This document shows, in pieces, positions 14,507 to 21,887 of a stretch of 25,594 bases of DNA (the first letter of the stretch is position 1; each line of letters opens with the position of its first letter). The stretch is taken from positions 1 to 25,594 of the forward strand of contig CACXDX010000062.1 in NCBI GenBank assembly GCA_902766525.1. Direction: 5' to 3'. Source of the stretch: an uncultured Bacillota bacterium (GTDB taxonomy: Bacteria; Bacillota; Dehalobacteriia; UBA7702). The notes under the pieces are model-generated. The model saw nothing but the letters and a program-made list of their open reading frames with translations, did not search any database and was not told the DNA's origin. A program made the translations under genes and the position numbers.

Positions 14507-15961
14507 TTATTTTTGAATTTCCGCATCTCTGCGGGCGGAAATCGCTTTAATAGCTTCCACCCGATCGGGAGCGAGTTCGGCAGGTTTGTGATTTTTGAGA
14601 ATATCTTTTACATATTCATTGGCTCGGGTATAGAAATCGCGGGACCCTTCCTTTTCCCAAAGATCGAAGGATTGACGATTCAGAAGCTCGGGAAAGTACA
14701 TACAATCCTTGAAGTGTTTGAAGGTATGCTCTGTGGCAAAGAAGTTTCCTCCCGGGCCGACGGCTTCAATAACGTCCATTGCTAAAGTGTCCGCATTGAA
14801 TTCAATGCCTTTGATGAAATGTTTGACCATGCCGACGGTTTCGTTGCAGAGAACGAGCATTTCCAGGGAGGAGGTCATTCCCGAAGCAATATAGCCCAGG
14901 TCATGAATGAGATTGCCCCCGGAAAGACTGGAACTTAAAAGATTGAATCCCGCTTCCATGCCGGCCTGTTGATCGAAATTAATGGCATCGGAGCATCCTG
15001 CGGTGATGAAGACGGGCAGATTATAGTAATTGCCTGCCATCGTTGCCATGGCGGCGCAATCCTGATGCTCTTCCGGCCCCGCATAGGAACAGATCTGGGT
15101 TCTCATATCCATCGGCGGGACGCCGGCGCCGTAGACGAAGGGTGCTCCTTTGCATTTTAACTGATGGAGTACGAGTCCGGATAATGTTTCACAATTGGCG
15201 ACCAGCAATCCTCCGGCCTGGGTCACGGGGCCTGTCGCTCCGAGCATGACCGCCGGGATATAAATGATCGGTAGTCTTTTTTCTGCCAGATAGAGCAATT
15301 TCTGTACGGCTTCTTTGCTGTGCTGCAGAGGAGAGGACGGTTCATTATATAATACGATAAAAGGATTTTCGCGCAGCGCTTGTTCGCCGCCGGCAGCGAT
15401 CTCCGCCATTTCGACGATATCCTTCAGGTCCGTCAGATCTCCGGCCGTATAACAGATGGGTTTTTCCGTGTTCAGTACCATGGCTTCAAATTGATGAATA
15501 TAGGAGTTCTGGCGGGGAACGTCGGAAGCCAGACCCATCGACATGACGAAATCGATGTTGCTTAAACGATCGGAGAGAACGGTGAAGTTTTCAACGTCTT
15601 TTTTTGTGGCAAAACGGCGCTCTCCCGTTTCAACATCGACGGTATAAGGGGTGTCCGAGCCGGTTCCGTAATAATTATGTCCTTTCTCTAAGAACATGGC
15701 TCTGTCGCCGGATCTGTTACCCATGGGTACGCGGCAGGGTGCTGTTGCAAGAGCTTCCTGAACCATCCATGGCGCGATTTTTACGAGGTTCCCTTCAACT
15801 CTGGCGCCGCCTGCGGCAAGAATTTCAAGGGCTTCATCGTCAAAAACGTTGACGCCAACTCTGTCTAATATTTCCAATGTAGCTAAATGTAATTCGTCGC
15901 ATTGACTTTCCGTGAGGATATTTAAACCCACGGTTGTCTGGGACTGTGTATTAACCCTCAT
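14507..15961 (-). CDS. Non-pyrrolysine MttB-superfamily methyltransferase, Cys at Pyl position (methyltransferase C)
   Basis: A 484-residue member of the MttB/COG5598 superfamily, predicted to demethylate a quaternary amine onto a corrinoid protein. The start follows TCAGGAGGACAACAG. The Pyl column holds Cys323 in FITAGCSDA, whereas Pyl-MttB reads WVAGGOADS. Conserved segments include AVMLGATGPVT (near 237-247), PPMDMRTQICSYAGPEEH and GGNFFATEHTF. It begins 24 bases downstream of a close paralogue with which it shares near-identical motifs from MRVN...SQ.TVG onward, so the pair arose by tandem duplication. It may act on the product of its partner or on a related amine. The substrate is unknown. 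Confidence 0.93.
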   Translation of the reverse strand: MRVNTQSQTTVGLNILTESQCDELHLATLEILDRVGVNVFDDEALEILAAGGARVEGNLVKIAPWMVQEALATAPCRVPMGNRSGDRAMFLEKGHNYYGTGSDTPYTVDVETGERRFATKKDVENFTVLSDRLSNIDFVMSMGLASDVPRQNSYIHQFEAMVLNTEKPICYTAGDLTDLKDIVEMAEIAAGGEQALRENPFIVLYNEPSSPLQHSKEAVQKLLYLAEKRLPIIYIPAVMLGATGPVTQAGGLLVANCETLSGLVLHQLKCKGAPFVYGAGVPPMDMRTQICSYAGPEEHQDCAAMATMAGNYYNLPVFITAGCSDAINFDQQAGMEAGFNLLSSSLSGGNLIHDLGYIASGMTSSLEMLVLCNETVGMVKHFIKGIEFNADTLAMDVIEAVGPGGNFFATEHTFKHFKDCMYFPELLNRQSFDLWEKEGSRDFYTRANEYVKDILKNHKPAELAPDRVEAIKAISARRDAEIQK

Positions 15962-15985
15962 TTCTGTTGTCCTCCTGAGAAATCA

Positions 15986-17416
15986 TTATTTTGCGCTTGC
16001 GACAATCTCATCTATTTTCGATAAAACTTCCTGTTTCAACGGTGCCGGTTTATGATTGGCAAGGATATCCCTGACCTTCTCGTTGGCTTTTTCGTAAAAG
16101 TCTTTACCGCCGGCGGCCTGCCATTGATCGAAGTTGCCGCGATTAAGCAACTCCGGGAAGTACATGGATTGCTTGAAGTTCATGAAGGTATGTTCATGGG
16201 AGAAGAAATTTCCGCCCGGTCCTACCTCCTCGATAACATCTTTTGCCAGCGTTTCTTCGTTGAACTCAATGCCTGTCAGGAAATGTTTTATCATTCCCAC
16301 GGCTTCGTTGCAGAGAACGACACTCTCCAGAGAGGTGGCGTTTCCGGCTCCCATGTAGCCCAGATCGTGGATCAGATTGCTTCCTGCCAGAGCATGGGCG
16401 AAAAGGGTGAACCCGATGTTCATGCCGGCTTCCTGATCGAAAGCGTGAGCATCGCTGCAGCCGGAGGTTGTAAAGGAAGGCACATGATAGAAACAGGCCA
16501 TTTTTACCATGGCGGCGCTGTTCAGATGCTCTTCCGGCGCTGCATAGGAGCAAAGCTGTGTTTTCATGTCCATGGGCGGTATACCGCCGCCGTAAATGAA
16601 GGGAGCTCCCTTGTTTGCCATTTGACTGAGGACAAGCGAAGCGAGGATTTCGCAGTTGGCAACAATCAGAGCGCCGGCCGCGGTAACGGGACCCGTGGCG
16701 CCCAGCATTACGGCGGGTCCGGCCAGCAATGGGATCCTGTGCTCGGCGCAAAAAATGATTTTGTCAACCGTTTCCGTGGAGAATTGCAGAGGTGAGGACG
16801 GTTCCGAATAGACGATGATCGGTGGTCTCCAGGCTAATTCTTCGGCGCCTCCAACGACAGTTTTGGTAATTGCGGTAATTTTTGTCAGGTCATCAAGGCT
16901 GTCGGCACAAAGAATAATCGGCTTGCTGCTGTTTTTGATCATGGCCTCGAATTCATGGACATAGGCCCTTGTGCAGTCTTGTGCCACTGCCATAGACATG
17001 ATGTAATCGACCTGATCCAGAGCATCGGCAACGATTGCGGCATCGGCAACGTCTTTTTTGCAGGATGGACGTTGTTCTCCCGTATAGGGGTCAAAGACGA
17101 ACTGTGTCGCCGAGCCGGTACCGAAATAGATATTGCCTTCTTCAAGCGCCATGGCTTTTTCCCCGTCCCGGGAGTAAACGGCAACATGATCCGGAACGCT
17201 GTTCAGCGCATCTTTAACCAAGAAAGCGGGGATACGCACCCGGTTGCCTTCAACGCGGCATCCGTGTTTTTTGAGAAGCTCCGATGCTTTGGGATTCATC
17301 ATGTTGACGCCGATTCGTTCCAGAACATCAAGGGAGGCAAAGTGGATTTCTTTACATTGACTTTCGCTGAGAACGTCGATGCCGACGGTGACCTGACTTT
17401 TGTAGTTCACTCTCAT
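15986..17416 (-). CDS. Non-pyrrolysine MttB-superfamily methyltransferase, Cys at Pyl position (methyltransferase B)
   Basis: A 476-residue MttB/COG5598 homologue. Its ATG overlaps the stop of the upstream aminotransferase (ATGA at 17416-17413), a sign of translational coupling. The Pyl column has Cys320 in FTTSGCSDA. Shared family segments: AVMLGATGPVT (235-245), GGIPPMDMKTQLCSYAAPEEH (about 277-297) and GGNFFSHEHTF. It is a close paralogue of the gene after it, and more distant from the operon 1 non-Pyl member, which has Ser-Cys at this site. No corrinoid protein gene lies in this operon, so the methyl acceptor must be encoded elsewhere, possibly the operon 1 corrinoid protein. Fusion of expression with the aminotransferase implies that the two enzymes act on the same substrate line (inferred). 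Confidence 0.94.
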   Translation of the reverse strand: MRVNYKSQVTVGIDVLSESQCKEIHFASLDVLERIGVNMMNPKASELLKKHGCRVEGNRVRIPAFLVKDALNSVPDHVAVYSRDGEKAMALEEGNIYFGTGSATQFVFDPYTGEQRPSCKKDVADAAIVADALDQVDYIMSMAVAQDCTRAYVHEFEAMIKNSSKPIILCADSLDDLTKITAITKTVVGGAEELAWRPPIIVYSEPSSPLQFSTETVDKIIFCAEHRIPLLAGPAVMLGATGPVTAAGALIVANCEILASLVLSQMANKGAPFIYGGGIPPMDMKTQLCSYAAPEEHLNSAAMVKMACFYHVPSFTTSGCSDAHAFDQEAGMNIGFTLFAHALAGSNLIHDLGYMGAGNATSLESVVLCNEAVGMIKHFLTGIEFNEETLAKDVIEEVGPGGNFFSHEHTFMNFKQSMYFPELLNRGNFDQWQAAGGKDFYEKANEKVRDILANHKPAPLKQEVLSKIDEIVASAK

Positions 17417-18615
17417 GCTTCATCACACTTCTTTCCGTTGTCAATATAGGCTTGAAGAATCCGCCCCAAACGTTTGATTCCTTCTTCAATGCGATCATCG
17501 TGCATGGTTGAGAAATTCAGACGGAAGCATTTTTCGTTTTCTTCCGCCGGGAAGAAACCGCCGCCGGGAATAAAGGCGACTTTTTCCGCCAAAGCGTCCT
17601 TTAAGATATCTCTGGTATTGAATCCGTCGGGCATTTCCACCCAGATAAACATTCCCCCGTTGGGGTTGGTATATTTACATTCGGCGGGGAAATATTTTTC
17701 AATAGCGGCGATCATCAGATCTTTACGGTGACGATATAATTGTTTGATTTTTTCGATCTGCTCATTGATGTCGTTATGTTCCAGATAGGTGGCAATGATC
17801 TCCTGAGCCAAAGAATTGCTGTGGATGTCGGCGCATTGTTTGACGACGACAAATTTGCGCAGAATATCTTCTCTGGCGCATATCCAGCCGGTACGCAAAC
17901 CGGGGCAGAGGATCTTGGAGAAAGAACCCAAATAGATGACGTTCCCTTTTTTATCCATGGATTTCAGAGAGGGTGGTGTTTCTCCTTCAAAAATCAGATT
18001 TCCGTAGGGATCGTCTTCCACAATGGGGATATCATATTTTTCCATGAGTTCCATAAACTTGATCCTCGTTTCCGTGGTCCAGCTTCTTCCCGCCGGGTTT
18101 TGGAAATTCGGAATGACATAGATCAAACGGGGTTTTTCTTCCATTTCTAAGATCTTGGCCATGGCCTCAACGGAGATGCCGTCGTCATTGGTGGGAACTT
18201 CAATGAATTTCGGCAGATAGGGAAGATAGGCATTGACGGCGCCGGAATAGGAGGGAGATTCACATAAGACGGCGTCACCGGGGTTTAAAAAAACCTTCCC
18301 CGCAAATTCAATGCCCTGTTGAGCGCCGGTGACCAGCAAAAGCTGGTCAGGATCGGCGTCAATGCCCCGCTCTTTCATCATGGCGATGATTTTTTCACGC
18401 AGGGGTAAAAAGCCTTCGGTGGTACCGTATTGCAGAGCTCTGCGCGCTGATTTTTCAAAGACTTCGTCCGTTGCTTTTTTTAATGCCTCAATCGGAAATA
18501 AGTCGGGATCGGGCACGCCGCCGGCGAAAGATATTACTTCGGGATTTGCTGTTAATTTTAAAATCTCTCTGATGTCGGAAGGCTTGATTGCCTCCATTGC
18601 TTTTGAGTATTTCAT
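17413..18615 (-). CDS. PLP-dependent aminotransferase (class I/II, 2-aminoadipate/LysN-like)
   Basis: A 400-residue fold-type I aminotransferase. Landmarks: FAGGVPDPDLFP (30-41, substrate/N-terminal gate motif of the LysN/KAT-like group), NPAG (173-176), the PLP-phenolate region EDDPYG (200-205), the PLP-binding lysine Lys234 in GSFSKILCPGLRTGW, and the carboxylate-binding arginine region FRLNFS near the C terminus. Enzymes of this subgroup accept 2-aminoadipate, aromatic or branched-chain amino acids. Its stop TGA overlaps the methyltransferase ATG. In this operon it may deaminate the amino acid left after demethylation of an amino-acid betaine; this is inference. It starts 19 bases after the BCCT transporter stop, with GGGAAGATC upstream of the ATG. 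Confidence 0.92.
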   Translation of the reverse strand: MKYSKAMEAIKPSDIREILKLTANPEVISFAGGVPDPDLFPIEALKKATDEVFEKSARRALQYGTTEGFLPLREKIIAMMKERGIDADPDQLLLVTGAQQGIEFAGKVFLNPGDAVLCESPSYSGAVNAYLPYLPKFIEVPTNDDGISVEAMAKILEMEEKPRLIYVIPNFQNPAGRSWTTETRIKFMELMEKYDIPIVEDDPYGNLIFEGETPPSLKSMDKKGNVIYLGSFSKILCPGLRTGWICAREDILRKFVVVKQCADIHSNSLAQEIIATYLEHNDINEQIEKIKQLYRHRKDLMIAAIEKYFPAECKYTNPNGGMFIWVEMPDGFNTRDILKDALAEKVAFIPGGGFFPAEENEKCFRLNFSTMHDDRIEEGIKRLGRILQAYIDNGKKCDEA

Positions 18616-18634
18616 GATTTTGATCTTCCCTTAC

Positions 18635-20239
18635 TTATTCTTGTTTGGGTTCCGGTGTTTCTGCGGGTTTATTCTTGTTCTTTTTAAATTTGAAAGAGAG
18701 GGGTTTGGAATTGGGGTACCATATCCCTTTTGCCGTGGAGAACATCACGGCGATCAGCAGGAACATGATGGGGAAGCCTGCGAGATTACTGATCATTTTA
18801 AAGCCTTCCACACCCGCATAGGTGATCATGACCCAGGAGATGATACCGATGATGACGCCCCAGAGAACTTTCAGCACGGCCGGCGCTTCTTCCGTTCTTT
18901 CCCGATTCTCCGTGATATCCTGAACGACGCTCATCGAGGCGATGGAGGAGGTCATGGAATCGGCCAGTGTGACGAAAGAAACGATAATCGAAATCAGGAA
19001 TATGACGGAGAAAATAGTACCGAGAGGCAGTGTATCAAAGAAGTTGAAGATGGCGCTTTCCGTTCCGAAATTGCTGATATTGCCTGCCAGATCGCTGATG
19101 TTGTGCATCTGGGCATAAATGGCGGAGCAGCCGAAGACGGCGAACCAGATAATACCGAAGAGCGCCGGAGCGATCAGATTGACGAGAATGAACTGACGGA
19201 CGGTACGGCCTTTGGAAATTCTGGCGAGGAAGAGCCCGACGATGGGGCAGAACGCCATCCAGTTTGCCCAGTAGTAAATGCTCCACCAGCCGGGCCAGGG
19301 ATCTTCGTCGATCGCAGAGAGGAAGAAGGATTTCTGAATGAAGGTCCTCATGAAATCGCCCATGCTGTCGATGCCGAAATCAAGGATGAATTGGGTGGGG
19401 CCGACGATGAAAACAAAGATCAGCATAAAGATAAACAGCTTGGTATTTTGCGAACTGAGCCAGCGGATCCCTTTATCGAGACCGGTATAACTGGAAATGG
19501 TATAGCAGATTGTGATGACGATGGCAATAATTCCCCAGGTTACCGTCCCTGTAGGAATATGGAAAACGATGTTCAGACCGCTGCCGATCTGCATCAGGCC
19601 GGCTCCGAGAGAGGTTGCCATAGCGCCGCAGAGAGCATAAATGCAAACGGCGTCGATGACTTTACCGACCGCGCCGTGACACTTTTCGCCGATGAGGAAG
19701 TACAGACTGGAGCTGACGAGGAGCGGTTGATTGTAATTATGATATGCTAAAGCGATGGGAATGCCGATGAGGATGTAAAGGGCATAGGGCGTGAAAGACC
19801 AATGGAGATACACCGTGGACATGGCAAAATAGGCCGCTTCGGTTGAGAAGGGGGCAATGCCCAATGATTCCGGAGGAGAGGAAAAATGGATGATCGGTTC
19901 CGCGGCTCCCCAGAAAACGATCCCGGTACCGATGCCGGCGCAGAGAGAAATGGCAAACCAGTTAAATGTGGACATGATCGGTTTGGCGTCTTTTTGTCCG
20001 ATTTTTGTGGTGCCGCCTTTTGATAACAGAATGGCAAACATCAAAACAAGAATGGTAAAAGCTGTGGAAACAAAGAGCCAGCCGAATCTGTCAATGGTCC
20101 AGTAAAAAGCGTTGGTGACTGCGGTCGTAAATGATTCATAGGCAACGAGGCTGTAGATTGCCGCCCCGAAGAAAAGAATAAACGGGGGCCAGAATACCCA
20201 TCCGTTTATTTTTCGATTATTTAATAATGATGAACGCAT
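18635..20239 (-). CDS. BCCT-family quaternary amine transporter
   Basis: A 534-residue BCCT carrier for betaine-type quaternary amines. It has the canonical glycine-rich helix-3 segment AGIGTGIVFWGAAEP (101-115) and the signature WWSIYYWANW (318-327) followed by LARISKGRTVRQF. The start ATG (20239) follows AAAGGAGA. The C terminus is charged and Pro/Lys-rich. It is the second gene of operon 2, directly upstream of the aminotransferase/methyltransferase pair, so it most likely imports the substrate that the two MttB paralogues demethylate. Unlike the operon 1 BCCT protein, it keeps all the usual motifs. Coupling ion and substrate cannot be read from sequence. Confidence 0.93.
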   Translation of the reverse strand: MRSSLLNNRKINGWVFWPPFILFFGAAIYSLVAYESFTTAVTNAFYWTIDRFGWLFVSTAFTILVLMFAILLSKGGTTKIGQKDAKPIMSTFNWFAISLCAGIGTGIVFWGAAEPIIHFSSPPESLGIAPFSTEAAYFAMSTVYLHWSFTPYALYILIGIPIALAYHNYNQPLLVSSSLYFLIGEKCHGAVGKVIDAVCIYALCGAMATSLGAGLMQIGSGLNIVFHIPTGTVTWGIIAIVITICYTISSYTGLDKGIRWLSSQNTKLFIFMLIFVFIVGPTQFILDFGIDSMGDFMRTFIQKSFFLSAIDEDPWPGWWSIYYWANWMAFCPIVGLFLARISKGRTVRQFILVNLIAPALFGIIWFAVFGCSAIYAQMHNISDLAGNISNFGTESAIFNFFDTLPLGTIFSVIFLISIIVSFVTLADSMTSSIASMSVVQDITENRERTEEAPAVLKVLWGVIIGIISWVMITYAGVEGFKMISNLAGFPIMFLLIAVMFSTAKGIWYPNSKPLSFKFKKNKNKPAETPEPKQE

Positions 20240-20286
20240 TGTTTTCTCCTTTCTAATTTGACATTCGTATCTGAAAATTCATAAAT

Positions 20287-21135
20287 TTATTTTTTATTTT
20301 TATAATACTCGATAAGTTCGGGGCGCCAGTCATGCAGTATTTCACCGTCCGGGATGGTGCAGCCGTTTTCGTAATAAAAGCCGTCGAGTACTTCTCTGAT
20401 TTCGAGTCGGGTGAATTCTTCCAGTTCCGAGGGAATGAATTTCAAATCGGCTTTGCCCTTCCATACGTCTTCGCCGTTGCGGAAGTCGCAGGAATTCATT
20501 TTGACCAATTCGCAGACCGACGGCGGCGCGTCTTTGACGACCGTGGGGAAGTATCTGATATTGAACAGCGGAGCGAGAATAGGATAGGGCAGGTCTTCAT
20601 ATTTGATTTTTTCCGTGATGTCGACGGATCCTTCCATCAGGCGTTCACCGTGAGCGCAAGTCCAACCTTTCATCTTTGTGCCGATGCCGAGGGGCTTCAT
20701 CTGAGGATTGAAAGGACGAGGATCCGTTTTGTAGGTTTTTCCGAATTTCTTATTAAACCCCATGTACATACCGCGAGCGATGGAGAAATCGTTGTCGACA
20801 AAAGTCTGGATGCAGGTTTTGCCCTGTTGACCTTTGAAAGAAGAGCCGACCCAGATCACCGTCTCCTGATACCAGGTTCGTTCCGGATTGATCGAGCCCA
20901 TGTCAAGCTGATTGTCCCAGAGGGAGAACCATCTGCCGAATTCGACAAAGACAATGTCGGGATCTTGGCCGGGTTCGAGCGGATCGGGCAGGTAGGAAGC
21001 GATGACATCGGGATCGCTGCGGTATAAAATTCCTAAATGTTCTGTCCCAAAATGCCAGGGCATGTCACCGACAACGGCGGCAACGCCCATCGGTGTCGGA
21101 TACGCATACCCTTTTAAGTCGGTAATTTTTGTCAT
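20287..21135 (-). CDS. Acetoacetate decarboxylase-family protein
   Basis: A 282-residue member of the acetoacetate decarboxylase (ADC) superfamily, which uses a Schiff-base lysine on beta-keto acids; some members are aldolase/dehydratases instead. The catalytic lysine pair of ADC (Lys115-Lys116 in Clostridium, in a GYPKK context) is matched by Lys129-Lys130 in GFNKKFGK, preceded by ARGMYM. The start is the ATG at 21135 after AAGGAGG; the longer frame from 21198 would run through the sigma-54 promoter and adds an atypical hydrophobic segment, so it is rejected. It is the first gene of operon 2. An ADC-like enzyme is not a known part of quaternary-amine demethylation, so it may process the carbon skeleton after demethylation and transamination. 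The reaction is unknown. Confidence 0.88.
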   Translation of the reverse strand: MTKITDLKGYAYPTPMGVAAVVGDMPWHFGTEHLGILYRSDPDVIASYLPDPLEPGQDPDIVFVEFGRWFSLWDNQLDMGSINPERTWYQETVIWVGSSFKGQQGKTCIQTFVDNDFSIARGMYMGFNKKFGKTYKTDPRPFNPQMKPLGIGTKMKGWTCAHGERLMEGSVDITEKIKYEDLPYPILAPLFNIRYFPTVVKDAPPSVCELVKMNSCDFRNGEDVWKGKADLKFIPSELEEFTRLEIREVLDGFYYENGCTIPDGEILHDWRPELIEYYKNKK

Positions 21136-21181
21136 ATCATTGTCCTCCTTTTTTATTGCAGAATTAATTACATATAGTATA

Positions 21182-21197
21182 TGCAAAAAGTATGCCA
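21182..21197 (-). promoter_or_regulatory. Sigma-54 (-24/-12) promoter of operon 2
   Basis: On the minus strand TGGCATACTTTTTGCA, with GG and GC spaced exactly as in the consensus (12 bases) and preceded by T (TTGGCA). The predicted transcription start is near 21172, giving a 37-nt leader with an AAGGAGG ribosome site before the ATG at 21135. It matches the operon 1 promoter in architecture and closely in sequence. Confidence 0.88.
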
Positions 21198-21202
21198 AAT
21201 AA

Positions 21203-21224
21203 AAATACCTGTTTAAGGGTATTT
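21203..21224. promoter_or_regulatory. Inverted repeat AAATACC-N8-GGTATTT abutting the -24 element
   Basis: A perfect 7-bp dyad (21203-21209 / 21218-21224) starts six bases upstream of the sigma-54 -24 box. It is too near for a typical enhancer site and could be a repressor or IHF-like site. It includes ACCTGTTT, which resembles the operon 1 dyad at 1498-1517. Confidence 0.4.
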
Positions 21225-21271
21225 GCGGGGGGAAACAGAAAAAATTTTTTGCACCAAAAAGGTGTATATTA

Positions 21272-21287
21272 TTTGTCGTATGACAAA
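21272..21287. promoter_or_regulatory. Candidate upstream activator site TTTGTC-GTAT-GACAAA
   Basis: A perfect 6-bp dyad with a four-base spacer, about 75-90 bases upstream of the operon 2 -24 element, the usual enhancer distance. A GACAAA/TTTGTC dyad also lies upstream of operon 1 (1263-1285), though much further from its promoter and with the arms in the opposite order. Binding by the two-PAS activator is a hypothesis. Confidence 0.35.
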
Positions 21288-21331
21288 AAAAGCCACGTTA
21301 AGATTTTTTTTGTTTTACGGAGAGGATAAAA

Positions 21332-21433
21332 ATGAATAAGCAAAATTTTTTTGCGCGCATAAAATACTTGCGGATACGAAATAAAGAAAAAAGATCTCTT
21401 TTTGGGGAAAGAGATCGGACGTATACGGAATGA
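21332..21433 (+). CDS. Possible 33-residue basic peptide (doubtful)
   Basis: An ATG at 21332 follows GGAGAGG with a six-base gap and opens a 33-codon frame ending in TGA. The product is basic (many Lys/Arg) with no recognised motif. The frame runs through the minus-strand terminator, and I see no clear plus-strand promoter. It may be chance. Confidence 0.15.
   Translation: MNKQNFFARIKYLRIRNKEKRSLFGERDRTYTE
21386..21416 (-). terminator. Intrinsic terminator (minus strand), second of two
   Basis: GATCTCTTT (21393-21401) pairs with AAAGAGATC (21408-21416). Read on the minus strand the stem is followed by TTTTTTC (complement of 21386-21392). It ends leftward transcription from the SH3/VanY/ArgH/TIGR04076 cluster before operon 2. 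Confidence 0.85.
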
Positions 21434-21471
21434 TTATTTTAAACCCGTATTTTTGCTCTGGGAAATGAAAA

Positions 21472-21504
21472 CTGCCGCACGCCGAATCATTCGGCGTGCG
21501 GCAG
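21472..21504 (-). terminator. Intrinsic terminator (minus strand), first of two
   Basis: A perfect 15-bp stem CTGCCGCACGCCGAA / TTCGGCGTGCGGCAG with a three-base loop, 20 bases after the TIGR04076 stop. On the minus strand it is followed by TTTTCATTT, a modest U-tract. Confidence 0.8.
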
Positions 21505-21524
21505 CCTGTTTTATGATATTTGAT

Positions 21525-21869
21525 TCAGTGCTCGAGATCTTTATCAACAAAAAGATCCGCTTCGTCATCGGTCCCTTCGATCAGAAAGCTTACCGGTCGA
21601 AAGCCGTCGTTGCAGGATGCGATAAACTGTTTGGGATGGTTCAATTCTCCGTCGTAAAAATTTTCGGCGCCGTGAGCAAGAGCGAAGACGTATTCCATCA
21701 TGCTTTTCCAGGCATTGTCGCAAAGGCCGTCCGGTTTTTGCCAGCCGTTGGAATAAAATATTTCGCCTTCTTTATGGTACTCGCAGGGAGTGAGATCCGG
21801 GGTGGCATATTTTTCCGCGAGGTCGGAATGCCACGCTTTTTTAACAACGCTGATTTTGATTTTTTTCAT
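21525..21869 (-). CDS. TIGR04076-family small protein
   Basis: A 114-residue protein resembling the TIGR04076 family of small anaerobe proteins of unknown function. It shows the family layout: an N-terminal strand KKIKISVVKK, a Cys (29) near TPCEY, GLCDNAW with Cys50, a helix with ALAHGAENF, and SCNDGFRPVSFLIE with Cys86 near the C terminus. The three spaced cysteines could bind a metal or cluster, but this is unproven. It starts 18 bases after the argH stop, preceded by AAAGGAAGG, and is the last gene of the argH-side operon. Confidence 0.75.
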   Translation of the reverse strand: MKKIKISVVKKAWHSDLAEKYATPDLTPCEYHKEGEIFYSNGWQKPDGLCDNAWKSMMEYVFALAHGAENFYDGELNHPKQFIASCNDGFRPVSFLIEGTDDEADLFVDKDLEH

Positions 21870-21887
21870 CGAAGCACCTTCCTTTTT

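Larger units (their letters stand above)
21136..21524. other. 389-base intergenic control region upstream of operon 2
   Basis: AT-rich region with no certain gene. From right to left it contains two terminators for the argH-side operon (21472-21504 and 21386-21416), a possible 33-codon plus-strand frame, the TTTGTC/GACAAA dyad, an AAATACC dyad, the sigma-54 promoter and the operon 2 leader. Confidence 0.6.

Noticed and set aside
18329..19750. A 473-codon plus-strand frame opposite the aminotransferase and BCCT genes
   Set aside because: Asp/Glu/His-rich antisense product spanning two well-supported genes on the other strand; no ribosome site or domain.
21136..21198. A longer N terminus for the ADC-family protein
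   Set aside because: It would overlap a perfect sigma-54 promoter and lacks a ribosome site, while the ATG at 21135 has AAGGAGG.
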